Assembly (NCBI RefSeq): GCF_900116435.1
Contig: NZ_FPAZ01000001.1
Location: forward strand, 111,426-175,425
Direction: 5' to 3'
Length of the DNA stretch: 64,000 bases
Origin: Pseudoalteromonas lipolytica
GTDB lineage: Bacteria > Pseudomonadota > Gammaproteobacteria > Enterobacterales > Alteromonadaceae
Shown here: one piece after another, positions 60,701 to 64,000 of the stretch
How the letters are laid out: each line of letters begins with the position of its first letter
How positions within the stretch are numbered: the first letter of the stretch is position 1
The notes under the pieces: generated by a model
What the model was told of the DNA's origin: nothing
Database searches by the model: none
What the model saw: the letters and a program-made list of their open reading frames with translations, nothing else
Translations under genes and position numbers: made by a program

Positions 60701-62575
60701 AGCGATACCCTTGTTGTCAATTAGCATGGTGAAGTCCATGATCCAATTAACGTTACCATCAGTTGTTTTTACTGAGTAAGGCGTTTCACCTACAACGCGA
60801 AGTCCAAAGTTTTCTAACATTGGCATGACGTCAGATAAATGAATAGGCTCATCCTTATGGAACAAGCTTAAGCGTACAACATTGGTATTCGCTTCTTCTT
60901 GCGGACGATAGAACAACATTTCTAATTTGTTTTCGTCGTTAAGAAGCTCAAGCTTTTCAATATCAACAACTGCAGCGCTTGGAAGAACTTGATCTTTATA
61001 CGCACTTGCAAAAGCTTGCGCATATTTACGGTTTAATTCTTTACCGCGTGCTTCACCTGCACTTTCAAGTAATGCAGATTGTAATCTATCTTCCCAAGTA
61101 CGGGCCGCTTCAATTAGGTTATTTTCGATGTCTTTCACGTTATATTCAATATTATTGTCAGTCACACGCACCGTGTAGTGTGTACGGGCTAATGTCGACT
61201 CAGAGAAGAAAGTAGTAAATTCGACTTTTTCGTCAGAATTAAATGCATTCGCTAAAATACTTTGTGTTTCACGGCGAAGTGCGGTGTTGTAACGCTCGCG
61301 TGGTACATAAACCATACACGAGAAGAAACGACCATATGCGTCTTTACGAACAAAAATGCGACACATATCACGCTCTTGTACTTGTAACACGCCCATTGCA
61401 ACTTCTAGCAGCTCGGTTTCACGTGCTTGTACAAGCTCATCACGCGGGTACGTTTCTAAAATATTTAACACGGCTTTGTATGCATGCGTACCTTTTGCAA
61501 AATCACACATTTCCATAATGCGGTTGATTTTACTTTTTAGTACTGGCACATCAGCGGCGCTGTTGTTATAAAAACTTGATGAGAATAAACCGATGAAACG
61601 GTCTTCACCAACCACGTTACCTTTGTCATCGAAACGTTTAATGCCTACATAATCGATGTACGCAGGACGATGAACGCGAGACACTGAGTTCGTCTTTGTT
61701 AAGATGAGTAAGTTATTGCTACGCGCTTCTTGACGCGCCACTTCAGGTAACTCAGATAAAAGACGGCTGTGCTCTTCGTCTGAGTTTTTCATCAAACCTA
61801 AGCTAGTGCCTTTTTTACCTTTTAACTGATAGTCGCCTTGAACTGGCGAAAGCTCGTATTCACGGTATCCCATTAGAGTGAAATTATCTTTCGCTAACCA
61901 GTCTAAAAACTCAACCGTTTCAGAAACTTCACTTTCTTTATTATTATGGTGACGCTTCGGTAAGTCTTTCGTTACAGCAATTAGTTTTTCACGAATTGGC
62001 TGCCAATCTTCTACAGCAACAGAAACATCAACAAGCACAGATTCAAGCTCTTTCTTAAACGATTCAATCACTTTTGCGTCTGTTTGACGATCAATTTCGA
62101 TAAAGAATACCGTTTTTGTAGACGTTGATTCTTGCTCTGCTTTTAAGCTAGAAATACCCGTGATTTTTGCGTTTTTATCACGTTGAATTTTAAGCGGAGA
62201 GTGAAGTAGCAAGTGAGAAGCGATGTTTTCGCGGGTCATGGCCATACGCACAGAATCAACTAAGAAAGGCATATCTTTAGCGATAATTTCTACAATTGTG
62301 TGCGATGACTGCCAGCCATCTTTTGCTACTTCAGGATTGAAGACACGGACAACCGCGTCATCAGAATTATTTTTTTCTAGCGAGTTCCATAGGCTTAGTG
62401 CAGCGCCATATAAGTCACTATCGTTGCGATGTGCCAAATCCTCTTTAGACATATTGCTGTACAAGGCTTTGGCGAATTTCTCAACGAGTAACACATTATC
62501 AGCGTGAACTTTTTTCTGGATCAGCTTACAGACATTATCTAAGATAACCGAGGCTTGCCCTTCATTTCGTGTCAT
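57737..62575 (-). CDS. NAD-specific glutamate dehydrogenase, large (180-kDa) class
   Basis: A 1612-residue enzyme of the L_180 class known from Pseudomonas GdhB and Streptomyces. It oxidatively deaminates glutamate to 2-oxoglutarate, feeding the TCA cycle. The long N-terminal region (about 1-700) contains ACT-like regulatory segments. The catalytic core is around 720-1200, with GGLRWSDRREDFRTEVLGL, VPVGSKGGFVCKQLP and AIGDMAGDVFGNGML. The NAD region is EGGNLGATQLGRIEFAAKGG. An AAGGAA site precedes the ATG. Length matches the class and it appears intact. Confidence 0.94.
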   Translation of the reverse strand: MTRNEGQASVILDNVCKLIQKKVHADNVLLVEKFAKALYSNMSKEDLAHRNDSDLYGAALSLWNSLEKNNSDDAVVRVFNPEVAKDGWQSSHTIVEIIAKDMPFLVDSVRMAMTRENIASHLLLHSPLKIQRDKNAKITGISSLKAEQESTSTKTVFFIEIDRQTDAKVIESFKKELESVLVDVSVAVEDWQPIREKLIAVTKDLPKRHHNNKESEVSETVEFLDWLAKDNFTLMGYREYELSPVQGDYQLKGKKGTSLGLMKNSDEEHSRLLSELPEVARQEARSNNLLILTKTNSVSRVHRPAYIDYVGIKRFDDKGNVVGEDRFIGLFSSSFYNNSAADVPVLKSKINRIMEMCDFAKGTHAYKAVLNILETYPRDELVQARETELLEVAMGVLQVQERDMCRIFVRKDAYGRFFSCMVYVPRERYNTALRRETQSILANAFNSDEKVEFTTFFSESTLARTHYTVRVTDNNIEYNVKDIENNLIEAARTWEDRLQSALLESAGEARGKELNRKYAQAFASAYKDQVLPSAAVVDIEKLELLNDENKLEMLFYRPQEEANTNVVRLSLFHKDEPIHLSDVMPMLENFGLRVVGETPYSVKTTDGNVNWIMDFTMLIDNKGIADFDKVSARFRAALTNVWNNRLENDGFNRLVLMGGLTGREASILRAYAKYMRQIGVTFSQTYIESTFANYPHIASQIVNLFTKKFSVKNPGSEKTLEKLISQIYLELENVANLDDDRIIRLYVDMINATLRTNFFQKEADGQFKSYVSFKVQPSMIPEMPLPLPAFEIFVYSPRVEGVHLRGGKVARGGLRWSDRREDFRTEVLGLVKAQQVKNTVIVPVGSKGGFVCKQLPTDREAFFKEGQECYKIFIRGLLDITDNIERGEIVPPVDVVRHDEDDPYLVVAADKGTATFSDIANGIANEYNFWLGDAFASGGSVGYDHKKMGITAKGAWESVKRHFREMDIDCQTTDFTVVAIGDMAGDVFGNGMLLSKHIRLQVAFNHMHIFVDPNPDAATSYPERERLFNLPRSSWEDYNKDLISQGGGVFSRAAKSISLSPEMKKMLGTKKASMTPNELIKAALMMEFDLLWNGGIGTYIKNSKETDADVGDRANDALRINGAELGAKILGEGGNLGATQLGRIEFAAKGGRVNTDFIDNVGGVACSDNEVNIKILLNGLVAEGDLTRKQRDELLYSMTDEVSQLVIKDCYRQTHTLSITQSKGTSTLKEKVRFIHALEKDGKLNRAIEFIPTDEELAERAAAGKDLTRPELSVLVSYAKMVLKESLVVEEITENPYYRQLLVNSFPVPLREKFNDAMDNHPLRKEIIATKLANNIVNDMGLNFMVRMNEETGANEAEIALCYSIAKEVFQMTDTWSSIVALDNKIPAAVQTEMLYQLRRTVRRATRWFLRHRNKAQTIEQAIEFFSPTFADLSENLNSYMVEKESERLVKAADKLIDNNVPKALATRIVSLSSLFSVMDLAEIANNSNCSIDMVSNTYFKLGARMGLHWFLDQITNQPVANHWQALARASYREELDWQQRTLSAVVLNSFVGDNKDVDAQIDEWMDNQELLLQRWKQMLSEFKTSQSHDFAKFSVALRELMLLSHNCDTSK

Positions 62576-62746
62576 TGTATGTTCCTTAATCTATACTACT
62601 TATTGATTAGTAGAATATTTGTACAGCCATTTATTAGCGTGGAGTCAGGTAAATTCTAACTCTTTTACAGCTAATAAACAGCCTTTTCGATGAAATCATT
62701 TTAAGCTTTTCAGCTATTTGGTCATCTATTCACAAAATATAGATAT

Positions 62747-62768
62747 ATATGGCCATTCCTGGCCATAT
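62747..62768 (-). terminator. Hairpin downstream of the RND exporter gene
   Basis: A 9-bp perfect stem (ATATGGCCA/TGGCCATAT) with a GGAA loop on the minus strand lies 20 bases after the exporter stop. The following sequence is AT-rich but not a clean T run, so termination is only likely. Confidence 0.55.
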
Positions 62769-62787
62769 CGGAGCACAATTATTTACA

Positions 62788-64000
62788 TTATTTTTTCTGG
62801 TCAGTCCAGAGGAAGCTACCAATCGCGGGTAAAAGCAGCACTGCACCTAACATATTCACTAAGAACATAAAGGTAAGCAGAATACCCATATCCACCTGGA
62901 ACTTCAGATCAGAGAAAATCCACGTGCTCACCCCTATCGCCAAGGTGATACCTGTGAAGAGTACTGCACTGCCTCGTTCAACAAGGGCGTTACGGTAAGC
63001 GACTTCTAATGCGACGCCACGTTTTAACTGTGACATCATCGATGACAGAATGTAAATTCCGTAATCAACGCCAATCCCCACCCCTAATGCGATAACAGGT
63101 AAGGTTGATACCGTTAAGCCTATTTCTAATTGCACCATTAATGCTTGCGCAAGTGTTGATACGATATACAACGGCAGTACCACGGCTACTGTGGCTTTTA
63201 CGCTCCTAAAACTCACTAAGCAAAGTAAAATAACTGCGCCATAAACATAGAGCATCATCGGTAATTGTGCAGCCGACACAGATTCATTTGTTGCAGCCAT
63301 TACCCCAACAGGGCCTGAAGCTAGCTTAAATTGCACTTTATCGGTTTGCTCTTGAGCTGCAAACTCTTTTACCTTTGCGACAACATGATCAATTGTCTCT
63401 GCTTTATGGTCATTTAAGAAAATGATTACAGGCATCACTGAACAGTTACCATCTAACAAACCAGAGCTGGTCTCAACACGCGATGTCGATTGCACTAAGC
63501 TTGCGGTATTACGCGGTAAACTTTGCCATTTTAAATTACCTTCATTAAAACCAGCATTAACCGACTGAGCAACGCTACTTAAACTCACTGCTGATTGTAC
63601 GCCAGCTACATTTTCCATTTGCCATTGGAAACGACCGATTCGCTCCATTACATCATGCTCTGTACACGCTGCAGGATATGCTTCAACAATCACTTTTAAA
63701 ATATCAGATGAAATCGTGTACTTATCTGAAATCAAGAAGGTGTCTTGATTATATCGCGCATCTTGATGCAGTGAAGGTGCGCCGGCGTGCAAGTCACCAA
63801 TACGCATTTTATCTGCCTGCCAGTAACCGACTGCAAAGAGGAGTGCCGTTAAAACAATGATGACTGCTGCGGTCTTTCGTTCAGTTGTCTTAACCAAAAT
63901 TTCACGCAAGGTATCCAGCATGTTTGGTTTGTCTGTGTGGTTACCAGATTGGATACGCACCGAGCCTTCAAAGTTCATGTAAGACGCCCAAACAGGCAGA
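62788..64000 (-). CDS. RND-superfamily exporter (MMPL/COG1033 type), C-terminal part, cut by window edge
   Basis: At least 404 residues are visible. The frame is open from the right edge (reading LPVWASYMNFEGSVRIQ) and there is no stop upstream, so the Met at 63978 is probably internal. One membrane helix (AAVIIVLTALLFAVGYW) precedes a periplasmic loop. Five more helices follow, including the sterol-sensing-like RND segment VIALGVGIGVDYGIYILSSM. Such proteins are about 770-800 residues, so roughly half is shown. Substrate is unknown. Confidence 0.85.
   Translation of the reverse strand, partial: LPVWASYMNFEGSVRIQSGNHTDKPNMLDTLREILVKTTERKTAAVIIVLTALLFAVGYWQADKMRIGDLHAGAPSLHQDARYNQDTFLISDKYTISSDILKVIVEAYPAACTEHDVMERIGRFQWQMENVAGVQSAVSLSSVAQSVNAGFNEGNLKWQSLPRNTASLVQSTSRVETSSGLLDGNCSVMPVIIFLNDHKAETIDHVVAKVKEFAAQEQTDKVQFKLASGPVGVMAATNESVSAAQLPMMLYVYGAVILLCLVSFRSVKATVAVVLPLYIVSTLAQALMVQLEIGLTVSTLPVIALGVGIGVDYGIYILSSMMSQLKRGVALEVAYRNALVERGSAVLFTGITLAIGVSTWIFSDLKFQVDMGILLTFMFLVNMLGAVLLLPAIGSFLWTDQKK

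Noticed and set aside
1..64000. Search by eye for tRNA/rRNA genes, CRISPR arrays, insertion sequences, prophage genes or toxin-antitoxin pairs
   Set aside because: None was recognised. Spacers are short and explained by promoters, terminators or decay. Small structured RNAs cannot be excluded without covariance-model searches.

Overview
The window looks like core chromosome of a marine gammaproteobacterium of the order Alteromonadales, most likely Pseudoalteromonas or a close relative. The base composition is AT-rich. The gene order is strongly syntenic with enterobacteria (yafC/dkgB, lapAB-pyrF, ihfB-rpsA-cmk-aroA-serC, gyrA/ubiG, nrdAB-yfaE, sdh-suc/gltA, csdAE-tcdA, comEC-msbA-lpxK-ycaR-kdsB, uup-rlmKL-zapC-pyrD). 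The window also carries families typical of Alteromonadales: a DUF3083-like protein, a DUF3466 protein, a 180-kDa-class NAD glutamate dehydrogenase and a two-lipoyl-domain SucB. No rRNA, tRNA, CRISPR array, prophage or insertion sequence was found.

Layout: (1) 1-4.9 kb is a small accessory redox region. It holds mdaB and dkgB with a divergent LysR regulator, a second LysR gene divergent from a VOC-fold protein, and a decayed C-terminal piece of a third LysR gene. (2) 4.9-15.1 kb, all minus strand: pyrF, lapB, lapA, ihfB, rpsA, cmk, aroA, serC, gyrA. (3) 15.3-20.8 kb, plus strand: ubiG, a MupP/Gph-type phosphatase, nrdA, nrdB and the 2Fe-2S protein YfaE. The nrd control region has DnaA boxes and NrdR boxes. 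(4) 20.8-28.5 kb: a YaeQ-like protein, a His/Glu-rich TonB-dependent receptor behind Zur-like operators, glnS, a DUF3083-like gene, and argA behind three tandem ARG boxes. (5) 28.5-40.1 kb: TCA-cycle genes sucCD, sucAB and sdhCDAB on the minus strand, with divergent gltA. Hairpin terminators separate the sdh, sucAB and sucCD blocks. (6) 40.2-49.8 kb: csdA-csdE facing tcdA, an overlapping chain of lipid A, KDO and RNA-modification genes (msbA, lpxK, ycaR, kdsB, an RluA-type synthase), comEC, and a DUF2062 gene. (7) 49.9-62.6 kb: a DUF3466 protein, uup, a glutaredoxin-like protein, rlmKL, zapC, pyrD and the large glutamate dehydrogenase. (8) 62.8-64.0 kb: the C-terminal part of an RND-superfamily exporter cut by the window edge.

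Most of the window is ordinary conserved chromosome, and I did not find a novel multi-gene system. The most informative non-coding observations are: a znuD-like promoter with two Zur-like palindromes; three ARG boxes at exact 21-bp spacing upstream of argA, forming a perfect 52-bp inverted repeat; an nrdA control region with paired NrdR boxes 31 bp apart, tandem DnaA boxes and a distant third NrdR-like box; and a LysR gene remnant beside pyrF. Functional calls rest on motif and family recognition from the translated sequence. No database search was run.
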